64,000 bases of DNA from Massilia aurea. Lineage in GTDB: Bacteria; Pseudomonadota; Gammaproteobacteria; Burkholderiales; Burkholderiaceae_D. The stretch covers positions 1,674,001 through 1,738,000 of the forward strand of contig NZ_JACHBX010000001.1 in assembly GCF_014200505.1 (NCBI RefSeq). Direction: 5' to 3'. The position numbers and the translations under genes are program-made. This document shows positions 16,721-23,271 of this stretch, piece by piece (position 1 is the first letter of the stretch; every line of letters begins with the position of its first letter). The notes below the pieces were generated by a model. That model searched no databases, was not told where the DNA came from, and worked only from the letters and a program-made list of their open reading frames with translations.

Positions 16721-17614
16721 TCAAAGCGATTCGCCCCGGAAAATGACCGAACGGCTCACACTGGCCCCAGGCGCCAGCACGGTCAGGCCGGGATAGCCCG
16801 GCATGTTGTGGGCATTGATCGGATGGTCGACCGGCTCGAAACAAAAGAAGTCGCGGCCCGGTGGCGCATACAGGATGAAGTAATCCATCGCCGCTTCGAT
16901 CGAGAGGCCCACGCCCCGCCCCGGCCAGCGCACACGCGCCACGCCGTCCCAGCCGGCAAAGGCATTGTCGACGGCCTCCTTCGGCAGCGGCGCGGACATG
17001 CGGTAGTCCCAGGCAGGCGGCACAGCGCGCCGGCTCGACGGCAGCTTGTCCGGGCCCGACAGCCAGACCGCATCGGCCCGCACCTGCAGCTGCGCACCGC
17101 CCGGGTCGGGCAACCACGGATGCAGGCCCAGTCCGAATGGCAGCGCCACCGCGCCCGCGTTGCGCACGGTGAGTTCCACGATCAGCGCGTCGCCATCGAG
17201 CGTGTAACGCAGCGTGGCGTCATACGCGAGCGGCGCAAACGTGTGGCGCGTCAGGCGCAGCAGGATCGAATCGAATGTCAGCGACTGCACGTCCCACGCC
17301 TGCTGCCAGCCATCGCCATGAATGGCGACTTTCTCGCCCGGGCGGTTCGGCGTCGGCACATACCGCTTGCCGTCGTATTCGAAGCCGGATGGCGCGATCC
17401 GGTTCGACCATGGCACCAGCGGGAAGCAGGCCAGCTGGCCCGGTTGCGGCACGTCCGTGAAATCGGGCGGCAGGCCACGCAGCAGCGGCACCGGCTCCGC
17501 GCCGCGCAGCCAGTCCAGGCGCGCGAGGCTGCCGCCGATCTGCGGCACGATGACGGCCGCCAGGCTGCGGTTTTGCAGTACGAGGCGTTGCAGCATGGGG
17601 CGCGCCGCCGGCAT
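16721..17614 (-). CDS. Aldose 1-epimerase family protein
   Basis: A 297-aa galactose-mutarotase-like enzyme that interconverts alpha and beta anomers of a sugar. Family marks are WSNRIAPSGFEYDG, AIHGDGWQQAWDV with the catalytic-type His, FGLGLHPWLPDPGG, and a C-terminal YFILYAPPGRDFFCFEPVDH segment. The start ATG at 17614 overlaps the udh stop (TGATG), so the two are translationally coupled; longer in-frame extensions would lie inside udh. Given its partner, the likely substrate is galacturonate or another uronate, presenting the right anomer to Udh. This is inference from context. Confidence 0.88.
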   Translation of the reverse strand: MPAARPMLQRLVLQNRSLAAVIVPQIGGSLARLDWLRGAEPVPLLRGLPPDFTDVPQPGQLACFPLVPWSNRIAPSGFEYDGKRYVPTPNRPGEKVAIHGDGWQQAWDVQSLTFDSILLRLTRHTFAPLAYDATLRYTLDGDALIVELTVRNAGAVALPFGLGLHPWLPDPGGAQLQVRADAVWLSGPDKLPSSRRAVPPAWDYRMSAPLPKEAVDNAFAGWDGVARVRWPGRGVGLSIEAAMDYFILYAPPGRDFFCFEPVDHPINAHNMPGYPGLTVLAPGASVSRSVIFRGESL

Positions 17615-18438
17615 CAGTATTGCGGGCCGTCGAGCAGGAACTTGCCGCCCTGGTAGATCGTCGTCACATCGTCCGGCGCCGGGAATTCGGCCGAATCCGG
17701 GAACAGATGCGCAAAGGTGCGCGAGCTGTCCTTCGGCTTGAAGCCCAGGTGCGCGACCAGGCGGTTGTCCCACCAGACGCTGTCGTTGTCCGACATGCCG
17801 TAGACGATCGTGTGGCCCACACGTGGCGCAAACAGCGCACAGCGCAGCAGTTCGGTCAGATCGTCATACGACAGATACGTGCTCATCATCCGCTTGTTGG
17901 CCGGCTCCGGGAAGCTCGAGCCGATCCGCACGCAGACCGTCTCGATACCGAAGCGGTCATAGTAATAGCGCGACATCTGCTCGCCGAATACCTTCGACAG
18001 GCCGTAGTAGCTGTCCGGGCGCGTCGGCGAATTCGCGTCGAGCATCTCGGTCGTGCGGTGGTAGCCGATCGCATGGTTCGAGCTGGCGAAGATCACGCGC
18101 TTCGTGCCGGCCTTGTGCAGCGCCTCGTACAGGTTGGCCACGCCGAGGATATTGGCCTGCATGATTGGCTCGAACGGCTTTTCGGTGGAGACGCCGCCAA
18201 AGTGCAGCACCGCATCCACGCCCTCGAGCAGCTTGATGACTGTTTCCTTGTCGGCCAGGTCGCACTGGACGATCTCTTCACCCTCACGGGCCTCGCCCAT
18301 GTCGACGACATCCGACAGCCGCACCACGTCGGCCCACGGCTTGATGCGATCGCGCAGCACCTTGCCCAGGCCGCCGGCCGCGCCGGTCAGCAGTATGCGT
18401 TTGAATGGTTTGCCGACTTTCTGTACTGCTTGGGTCAT
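17614..18438 (-). CDS. udh: Uronate dehydrogenase
   Basis: NAD-dependent oxidation of D-galacturonate (or glucuronate) to the aldaro-1,4-lactone. The 274-aa sequence is close to the Agrobacterium/Pseudomonas Udh as I remember it: RILLTGAAGGLGKVLR nucleotide-binding loop, VQCDLAD, VLHFGGVSTEKPFE, FASSNHAIGYH, catalytic YYGLSK (SDR YxxxK), VRIGSSFPEP, NDSVWWDNR. ATG 18438 has GAGGAG upstream and removes a 23-codon leader that would overlap the regulatory zone. With GarD at 2.4 kb it forms the first two steps of oxidative galacturonate catabolism. Its promoter region shares sequence with that of garD. Confidence 0.93.
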   Translation of the reverse strand: MTQAVQKVGKPFKRILLTGAAGGLGKVLRDRIKPWADVVRLSDVVDMGEAREGEEIVQCDLADKETVIKLLEGVDAVLHFGGVSTEKPFEPIMQANILGVANLYEALHKAGTKRVIFASSNHAIGYHRTTEMLDANSPTRPDSYYGLSKVFGEQMSRYYYDRFGIETVCVRIGSSFPEPANKRMMSTYLSYDDLTELLRCALFAPRVGHTIVYGMSDNDSVWWDNRLVAHLGFKPKDSSRTFAHLFPDSAEFPAPDDVTTIYQGGKFLLDGPQY

Positions 18439-18490
18439 GCCCGTCTCCTCATATGTTCTATTAAATTCTGCCGCGACCTTGTTCGGGGAA

Positions 18491-18525
18491 AGTATGCCAT
18501 ACAACATCGAAAAGTGGCTAGTCCA
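18491..18525 (-). promoter_or_regulatory. Conserved udh promoter/leader element
   Basis: The minus strand carries TGGACTAGCC and TATGGCATACT at the same 25-bp offset as at 4046-4080 before garD, 20 bp from the adjoining palindrome. TGGACT with TATGGC 18 nt later might be the promoter; GTATGGCATAC is also an inverted repeat. Confidence 0.5.
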
Positions 18526-18527
18526 GC

Positions 18528-18567
18528 TTGCGATTTTGGTCAGACCAAATTAGAATGAGCCGACCAA
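18528..18567. promoter_or_regulatory. Operator pair with predicted GH105 promoter
   Basis: The core 18535-18549 (TTTGGTCAGACCAAA) is a perfect 15-bp palindrome. A second degenerate copy is centred on 18561, 19 bp away. For the plus-strand GH105 gene, TTGCGA (18528-18533) and TAGAAT (18551-18556) form a -35/-10 pair with a 17-bp spacer. The palindrome fills the spacer and the second copy sits near the expected start site, a layout typical of repression. The same sites probably also control udh. Confidence 0.65.
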
Positions 18568-18637
18568 AAGAGCGTTACCTGCACTTCCGCAACACAGGTA
18601 ATACAACAGTGAATATCACGATGCCGATTGGAGACAA

Positions 18638-20035
18638 ATGAAACTGCACTTCGTTGCCGCCCTGCTGGGCTGCGCATTGGTATCCTCGCCCACGCTGGCC
18701 CAGGGTCAATACCGCAATACCGACAACACGAACCTGGGCGACGCCGGCGAAGGCACCTACCCGATCCCGTATAAAAAGCCGGTGGTGGCCGAGGTCACCG
18801 CCCAGTTGCAGGCGATCCGCGCTTTCATGGACCGCGCGACCCCAACCCGCATCGTCAGCAAGCGCACCGGCCAGCCGATCACGGACCTGAAAAAACCGAG
18901 TGCGGACGCCATCTTCGAAAAGAGCGCCGGCGACTACGGCATCCAGGTGTACGAGATGGGCGTCGTGCATTCGGGCCTGCTCAAAGCGGCCCAGGTCACC
19001 AAGGACCCCGGCTTTACCGCGATGACCAAGCGCCACTTCGCCTTCTTTGCCGAGACGCTACCGTATTTCCGGGCGCAGGAACAGCAGTTCAAGCTCGAAC
19101 GCGGCAACAGCTTCTCGCGCTTTCTCGACCCGCGCTCGCTCGACGACGCCGGCTCGATGTGCGCGGCCCTGATGCGTGCGCGCGCCGCCAAGGTCGGGCC
19201 GGATCTGAAACCCATGATCGATACCTGCAGCGACTGGGTCGCCAAGCGCCAGTTCCGGCTGGACGACGGCACGATGGCCCGCAAGCGCCCGCAGGAAGTC
19301 TCGCTGTGGGCCGACGACATGTACATGAGCATCCCGGCGCTGGCCGAGATGGGCCGCCTGACGGGCGAGCGCGCGTACTTCGACGATGCAGTCGCTAACG
19401 TGATGGGCATGTCGAGCCGCATGTTCAATCCGCAGCTCGGCCTGTACACGCATGGCTGGCACGCGAACCACCCGGAGGCGCCGCGCTTCTACTGGGCGCG
19501 CGCCAATGGCTGGGCGGTGCTGGCAATGTCCGACCTGCTCGACGTGCTGCCGAAGGACCATCCTGGCTACCCGAAAGTGCTGGCGCAGCTGCGCGCATCG
19601 CTCAAGGGCATCGCCGAACTGCAAAGCGGCAGCGGTCTGTGGCACCAGATGATCGACCGCAACGACTCGTATCTCGAGACGTCCGCCAGCGCGATCTTCA
19701 CCTATGTGTTCGCGCACGCCGTCAACGAGGGCTGGGTCAGCCCGACGACCTACGGCTCGATCGCGCAAACCGGCTGGAACGCGCTGTCGACCCGCATCAC
19801 GGCGCTGGGCCAGGTCGAAGGCACGTGCGTCGGCACGACGCTGGCCGGCGACATGGTCTATTACTACAACCGCCCGACCAGCGTGGACGCGCTGCACGGC
19901 TACGGGCCGATGCTGCTGGCCGGCGCTGAGATCATCCGCCTGGTGACGAATCCCGCGTTCGAGGTGCAGCACAAGGTGCGCACCTACCACTACATGCCCA
20001 AGGGTGGGCAGACCGATTACCGCGAACACCACTGA
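18638..20035 (+). CDS. GH105 unsaturated rhamnogalacturonyl hydrolase
   Basis: A 465-aa exported glycosidase with signal peptide (KLHFVAALLGCALVSSPTLAQ). GH88/GH105 enzymes hydrate and release the 4,5-unsaturated galacturonic acid left by pectate or rhamnogalacturonan lyases. Landmarks: SLWADDMYMSIPALAEMG with the catalytic-type Asp, YTHGWH, RFYWARANGWAVLAMSDLL, GLWHQMIDRNDSYLETSASAIF. It is about 80 residues longer than the intracellular YteR type. It is first of a plus-strand run with DUF4861 and GH28 genes (gaps 15 and 2 nt), divergent from udh. Confidence 0.9.
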   Translation: MKLHFVAALLGCALVSSPTLAQGQYRNTDNTNLGDAGEGTYPIPYKKPVVAEVTAQLQAIRAFMDRATPTRIVSKRTGQPITDLKKPSADAIFEKSAGDYGIQVYEMGVVHSGLLKAAQVTKDPGFTAMTKRHFAFFAETLPYFRAQEQQFKLERGNSFSRFLDPRSLDDAGSMCAALMRARAAKVGPDLKPMIDTCSDWVAKRQFRLDDGTMARKRPQEVSLWADDMYMSIPALAEMGRLTGERAYFDDAVANVMGMSSRMFNPQLGLYTHGWHANHPEAPRFYWARANGWAVLAMSDLLDVLPKDHPGYPKVLAQLRASLKGIAELQSGSGLWHQMIDRNDSYLETSASAIFTYVFAHAVNEGWVSPTTYGSIAQTGWNALSTRITALGQVEGTCVGTTLAGDMVYYYNRPTSVDALHGYGPMLLAGAEIIRLVTNPAFEVQHKVRTYHYMPKGGQTDYREHH

Positions 20036-20050
20036 CCCTGGAGTGACATC

Positions 20051-21271
20051 ATGAACCGACTCGTACTCGCCGCGCTGCTCATTCCCGCAGTGGCCGCGCC
20101 GCTGGCGCACGCCCAGGCGGATGGCATCCGCGTGACCGTCCAGCAGGACCTGGCAATCGCCCGTCCCTCCGAAACCATCTCGATCCCGTGGAAGGATGTG
20201 AATGCCGCGCTGCCCGGCGCGATGGTGCAGAAAATCGCGGTGAAGGATGCGCGTGGCCGCGTGCTGCCGCACCAGGTGACGAATATCGCGCCACAGGCGA
20301 AGGACCCGAAAAATGAGGGCGTCGCTTATGGTGAACTGCTGTTCCAGCACAGCTTTGCCCCTGGCGAGAAGAGCGCGAACTTCACCATCGAACGCATCGA
20401 CGGCGTCGCCCCGCCGTTCCCGATCAAGACCTTCGCGCGTCAGGTGCCCGAGCGGCTGGACGACTTCGCGTGGGAAAACGACAAGATCGCCCACCGCACC
20501 TACGGACCGGCGCTGGCAGCGCCCGCACCGGCCGGCGTCGTCAAGGAAGTCCTGGTGACGAGCGGCCTGGATATCTGGTTCAAGCGCGTCGGGTATCCGA
20601 TCGTCGACCGCTGGTACAACAAGGGCCACGACCATTATCACAAGGACCAGGGCGAAGGCATGGACATGTACAACGTCGGCAAGTCGCGCGGCGCCGGTGG
20701 TATTGGTGTCTGGAGCGGCGAGACCTTGTACCCAGGCGTGAACTACGCAACCTTCAAGATCCTGGCCAATGGCCCGATCCGCACCGTGTTCGAACTGCAC
20801 TACGCACCGTGGGACGCGAACGGGCGCCAGGTCAGCGAAGTCAAACGCTTCACGGTCGACGCCGGCCAATGGTTCGACCGCATCGACAGCACCTTCACCG
20901 CCAGCGGCGACGGCCCGCTGACGGTGGCCGTGGGTCTGAACAAGACGCCGGCCGACAAAGGCCAGTCGCCAAAAATCGCCACCACCCGCGACGGCAAGGT
21001 GCTGCTGCAGTGGGTCGAGCAGTCCACCAACGACGCCTTCGGCACCGCGGTCGTGCTGCCAGCGGCCGAAGGCTTCGCACAGGACGCGCTCAATGACCTG
21101 ATCGTGGCCAAGGCCACGCCGGGCACGCCGCTGCGCTACTACGCTGGCGGCGCCTGGCGCCGCGCGGGCGAGATCACCAGCCGCGAACTGTGGCAACGCG
21201 AGGCGGCAACCGTCGCAGCGCGCGACGCCAGCCCGGTGCGCGTGACCATCGCACCGACCAAAGGAAACTGA
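20051..21271 (+). CDS. DUF4861 family secreted protein
   Basis: A 406-aa product with signal peptide (LVLAALLIPAVAAPLAHAQ). The rest matches the DUF4861 type found in pectin loci: an N-terminal beta-rich part (ISIPWKDV, RVLPHQVTNI), then YGPALAAP, VDRWYNKGHDHYHKDQGEGMD split motifs, and repeated beta strands. It is sandwiched between GH105 and GH28 genes with almost no spacing, so it likely acts on the same pectic substrate. It could be a lyase-like enzyme or a binding protein; no activity is assigned. The cluster of His/Asp in GHDHYHKDQGEGMDMY could bind metal. Confidence 0.8.
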   Translation: MNRLVLAALLIPAVAAPLAHAQADGIRVTVQQDLAIARPSETISIPWKDVNAALPGAMVQKIAVKDARGRVLPHQVTNIAPQAKDPKNEGVAYGELLFQHSFAPGEKSANFTIERIDGVAPPFPIKTFARQVPERLDDFAWENDKIAHRTYGPALAAPAPAGVVKEVLVTSGLDIWFKRVGYPIVDRWYNKGHDHYHKDQGEGMDMYNVGKSRGAGGIGVWSGETLYPGVNYATFKILANGPIRTVFELHYAPWDANGRQVSEVKRFTVDAGQWFDRIDSTFTASGDGPLTVAVGLNKTPADKGQSPKIATTRDGKVLLQWVEQSTNDAFGTAVVLPAAEGFAQDALNDLIVAKATPGTPLRYYAGGAWRRAGEITSRELWQREAATVAARDASPVRVTIAPTKGN

Positions 21272-21273
21272 CC

Positions 21274-23115
21274 ATGCCATTTCACCCGAAACGCCGCGCG
21301 CTGCTGCGCACCGTGCCGGCAGCCTCGCTGCTACTCTCCGGCGTCACCGCTGCTGCCCCCGCCGCCCGCAAAGCGGTAACGCCACCCGACCCGTGGCAGC
21401 GCGCCAACGACATCATCGCCCGCTTTGCCACGCCGCTGGTGTTTCGCAAGGAAGACTTCGACGTCACGACCTACGGCGCTAAACCGGCATCGCTGGTGCA
21501 GGTGCGGGGCCAGGTCGCTTCGCTCGTCGACGGCGTGCTCGATACGCCGGCGCCCGGCTCGCCCGACAGCTATCCGGCCATCGCAGCCGCCATCGCTGCC
21601 TGCCACGCCAAGGGGGGCGGGCGCGTCGTGATCCCGAAAGGCGACTGGTACTGCGCCGGCCCGATCGTGCTGCGCTCGAATGTCCACGTGCACCTGGCGG
21701 CCCGCGCGCGCGTGCATTTTTCGGCCAACCCGGAGCACTACGCGCGCCACGGCGCGCATGACTGCGGCGCCAACGGCAAGCTGGTGCTGTCGCGCTGGCA
21801 GGGCAACGATTGCCTGAACTATTCGCCGATGGTGTACGCGATCGATCAGCAGAATATCGCGCTGACGGGCGAGGACTGGACCAGCATCCTCAATGGCCAG
21901 GGCGGCGTGCCGTTCGAGCCGGGCTTTGCGCAGCAAGCCGAATGCTGGTGGGACTGGAAGGGCCGCGCCCAGTCCGGCCAACCCAAACGCACCCGCACTG
22001 AGGTCGCCGCCAACCAGGCCAACGCCCCGCTCGACCGCGTCGTTCCCGGCATCGACGCGGGGCTGCAGGCGAGCATCCAGGGCGAGGGAAACCGGTGGCA
22101 GACCGACTCGCGCTACCTGCCCGCGCTGTCCGAGGCCGGCGTGCCGGTCGAGCGGCGCGTGTTCGGCCACGGCCACTATCTGCGTCCCTGCATGATCGAG
22201 CTGATTGGCTGCAGCAAGGTGCTGCTGCAGGGTTACCAGGTCAATGCCGCGCCGTTCTGGCTGCACCACCCGGTCGATTGCAAGGACCTCTTGATCCGCC
22301 GCGTGAACATGGAAAGCCTGGGTCCAAACAGCGACGGGTTCGATCCGGAAGCCTGCGACGGCGTGCTGGTCGACGAGTGCCAGTTCAATAATGGCGACGA
22401 CTGCATCGCGATCAAGGCCGGCAAGAACAGCGACACGCAGCACGGCCCGACGCGCAATATCGTCATCCAGAATTGCGTGATGAACAGCGGCCATGGCGGC
22501 GTCACGCTCGGCAGCGAGATGGCCGGCGGGATCGAATACATCTACGCGCAGCAGCTCGATTTTCGCAACACGCACTGGAAAGACGATCCCCTGAACACGG
22601 CGATCCGGCTCAAGACGAACATGAACCGCGGCGGTTTTCTGCGCCATCTGTACGTGCGCGACGTGACGCTGCCCAATGGTGTGGCGCTTGAACCAGGCCT
22701 GTATAAGCCGCTCGCCGGCGCGCGCGACATCAAGCAGCCGGTCGCGTCTGGCGCCGGCGCCATCGTCACGATCGATTGCGATTATGTGCCGGGCGACGAC
22801 ACGATGCGCAATCGCCCGCCGCAGGTGTCGGACATCGACATCCGCAACGTCCACACGAAGAATGTCGATACGGGCAAGGGCCAGTTCTCGTGCTACCAGG
22901 CGTTCGTACTGCTCGGCCCCGTGGCGTCGAGCTTCAACGGCAAGCCAGGCACGGCGATCCCACCGATCGCGCGCGTGCGCATCAGCGACTCGGACTTCGG
23001 CACGCCCGTCAACACCGCGCAACCGTGGTTCGTGCACAACGCCGTGGACATCACGCTCGACAACGTCACCATCGGCGGCAAGCGCTACAAGCAGGTGCTG
23101 CATAAAAAGACCTGA
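21274..23115 (+). CDS. GH28 polygalacturonase
   Basis: Hydrolyses alpha-1,4 bonds of polygalacturonate. The 613-aa protein starts at ATG 21274, 2 nt after the DUF4861 stop, giving KRRALLRTVPAASLLLSG as signal peptide (twin Arg present). All GH28 motifs are visible: NSDGFD (352-357), GDDC with D375/D376, GHGG with H407, and RLK (445-447). It is larger than fungal GH28 (about 350 residues), mainly through an N-terminal extension and an insert around 230-290 (WWDWKGRAQSG region), suggesting an exo-type or modified active-site cleft. It ends just before the operator cluster of the TonB receptor. Confidence 0.93.
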   Translation: MPFHPKRRALLRTVPAASLLLSGVTAAAPAARKAVTPPDPWQRANDIIARFATPLVFRKEDFDVTTYGAKPASLVQVRGQVASLVDGVLDTPAPGSPDSYPAIAAAIAACHAKGGGRVVIPKGDWYCAGPIVLRSNVHVHLAARARVHFSANPEHYARHGAHDCGANGKLVLSRWQGNDCLNYSPMVYAIDQQNIALTGEDWTSILNGQGGVPFEPGFAQQAECWWDWKGRAQSGQPKRTRTEVAANQANAPLDRVVPGIDAGLQASIQGEGNRWQTDSRYLPALSEAGVPVERRVFGHGHYLRPCMIELIGCSKVLLQGYQVNAAPFWLHHPVDCKDLLIRRVNMESLGPNSDGFDPEACDGVLVDECQFNNGDDCIAIKAGKNSDTQHGPTRNIVIQNCVMNSGHGGVTLGSEMAGGIEYIYAQQLDFRNTHWKDDPLNTAIRLKTNMNRGGFLRHLYVRDVTLPNGVALEPGLYKPLAGARDIKQPVASGAGAIVTIDCDYVPGDDTMRNRPPQVSDIDIRNVHTKNVDTGKGQFSCYQAFVLLGPVASSFNGKPGTAIPPIARVRISDSDFGTPVNTAQPWFVHNAVDITLDNVTIGGKRYKQVLHKKT

Positions 23116-23122
23116 CTCGCAA

Positions 23123-23208
23123 CAGGTCAGGCCAAATTAAAATATTTTTTAATTGGCCTGACCAAAATTACAAGTTGTGTCATAGAATCTAGAAACTGGC
23201 CTGACCAG
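23123..23208 (+). promoter_or_regulatory. Triple operator and predicted promoter of the pectin TonB receptor
   Basis: Three palindrome copies: 23123-23135 (CAGGTCAGGCCAA), 23153-23165 (TTGGCCTGACCAA) and 23196-23208 (CTGGCCTGACCAG). TAGAAT at 23183-23188 is a good -10, with the second operator over the -35 position and the third at the predicted start site, again a repressor layout. The receptor is thus expected to be induced with the pectin enzymes. No clear -35 hexamer is visible. Confidence 0.65.
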
Positions 23209-23271
23209 ATAAATAAATGCAGCGCCGGTGGACCTTCCGTGTCCACCCCGATAAAAACGCATGGAGACAGC

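Noticed and set aside
19058..21280. 740-codon minus-strand frame opposite GH105 and DUF4861
   Set aside because: Spans two real plus-strand genes and their spacer; composition is typical of an antisense shadow.
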